Below, piece after piece: positions 5,467 to 5,728 of a stretch of 5,728 bases of DNA (its first letter is position 1; every line of letters starts with the position of its first letter). Under the pieces are notes generated by a model, which made no database searches, was not told the DNA's origin, and saw only the letters and a program-made list of their open reading frames with translations. The stretch is from Anaerolineales bacterium. GTDB lineage: Bacteria; Chloroflexota; Anaerolineae; Anaerolineales; Villigracilaceae. A program made the translations under genes and the position numbers. The stretch lies in contig JANTFU010000162.1 of NCBI GenBank assembly GCA_024763295.1, forward strand, positions 1 to 5,728. The letters are read 5' to 3'.

Positions 5467-5728
5467 GCGTGCGTTTATCCAATCATCGCGTAATAAGCCC
5501 ATAAACACTACATCCCAGCGTTTGCCGTCGCGATGCACGGCTTCGACGACCTTTCCTTCAATCTTGAAACCGACTTTTTCGTAAGAGCGGATTGCGCGTG
5601 TGTTGTATGAGAAGACGTTCAAGCTCAGGCGGTGTAAGCCGAGTTCTTCAAAGGCATAGCGTGCGACCATGCGCATGGCTTCGGAGCCGAAACCTTTGCT
5701 CCAGTAGTTGCGTTCGCCGATGCCGATG
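5440..5728 (-). CDS. RimJ/RimL-type GNAT N-acetyltransferase (5' end beyond window)
   Basis: The frame is open from the right edge; the ATG at 5676 is internal, because the 17 codons before it read IGIGERNYWSKGFGSEA, which is the acetyl-CoA-binding region of the family (KGFGSEA is the R/QxxGxG/A loop). The visible 95 residues continue with AMRMVARYAFEELGLHRLSL, then NTRAIRSYEKVGFKIEG and RDGKRWDVVFMGLLRDDW, all typical of the C-terminal half of Acetyltransf_3 proteins that acetylate ribosomal protein N-termini, small molecules or antibiotics. The substrate cannot be told. The family usually ends soon after the LLRDDW motif; the extra ARKNAKAQSL tail and the TAA stop are encoded within repeat copy B, so the original end may have been altered. 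The tandem-GNAT gene follows 113 bases downstream on the same strand. Confidence 0.9.
   Translation of the reverse strand, partial: IGIGERNYWSKGFGSEAMRMVARYAFEELGLHRLSLNVFSYNTRAIRSYEKVGFKIEGKVVEAVHRDGKRWDVVFMGLLRDDWINARKNAKAQSL

Overview
The window looks like a chromosomal segment of a free-living bacterium with moderate GC. The genes are closely packed, with short intergenic gaps. Protein style points to a member of the Chloroflexota, most likely Anaerolineae: a beta-propeller-like protein with C-terminal membrane segments, a Thr/Pro-linked lipoprotein peptidase, a tandem-GNAT protein, and intergenic palindromes built from CGCCAAG / CGCAAAG words. That placement is inference; there is no rRNA or other marker gene here to confirm it.

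Layout. The left half is on the plus strand. It holds the 3' part of a large protein with a repetitive, probably beta-propeller ectodomain and four or five C-terminal membrane helices (1-1683). A 104-base gap follows, with a possible 19-codon leader ORF and a hairpin. Next comes a lipoprotein with PDZ and S41 peptidase domains (1788-3167). A strong hairpin with T-tracts on both sides (about 3171-3213) ends this unit and also serves the convergent unit from the right.

The right half is on the minus strand. Read in transcription order it holds a RimJ/RimL-type GNAT acetyltransferase cut by the right edge (5728-5440), a two-domain GNAT protein (5326-4301), a small zinc-ribbon protein with a Lys-rich tail (4215-3907), and a HAD-superfamily hydrolase (3910-3296). 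The last two overlap by ATGA and are almost certainly translationally coupled. All four genes face the same way, but the two gaps upstream of the zinc-ribbon gene (85 and 113 bases) are each filled by an intergenic repeat, so co-transcription of the whole set is plausible but not shown.

The most interesting structure is non-coding. The two minus-strand gaps carry related, diverged copies of one inverted-repeat element with CTTGGCG / CGCCAAG arms. Each copy runs from the stop of a GNAT gene nearly to the ribosome binding site of the next gene. The larger copy appears to contain a second, unrelated palindromic element of about 50 bp (TGAAACGT ... ACGTTTCA with three ACGTTTT-like heptads). It also overlaps the end of the upstream GNAT gene, so it supplies that protein's last residues and stop codon. 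The S41 peptidase is the other point of note: the position of the usual CtpA catalytic Lys holds Asn, while a His in an N-terminal DDHS motif is present. I see no phage, CRISPR, transposase, tRNA or rRNA, and no clear evidence of a multi-gene novel system.
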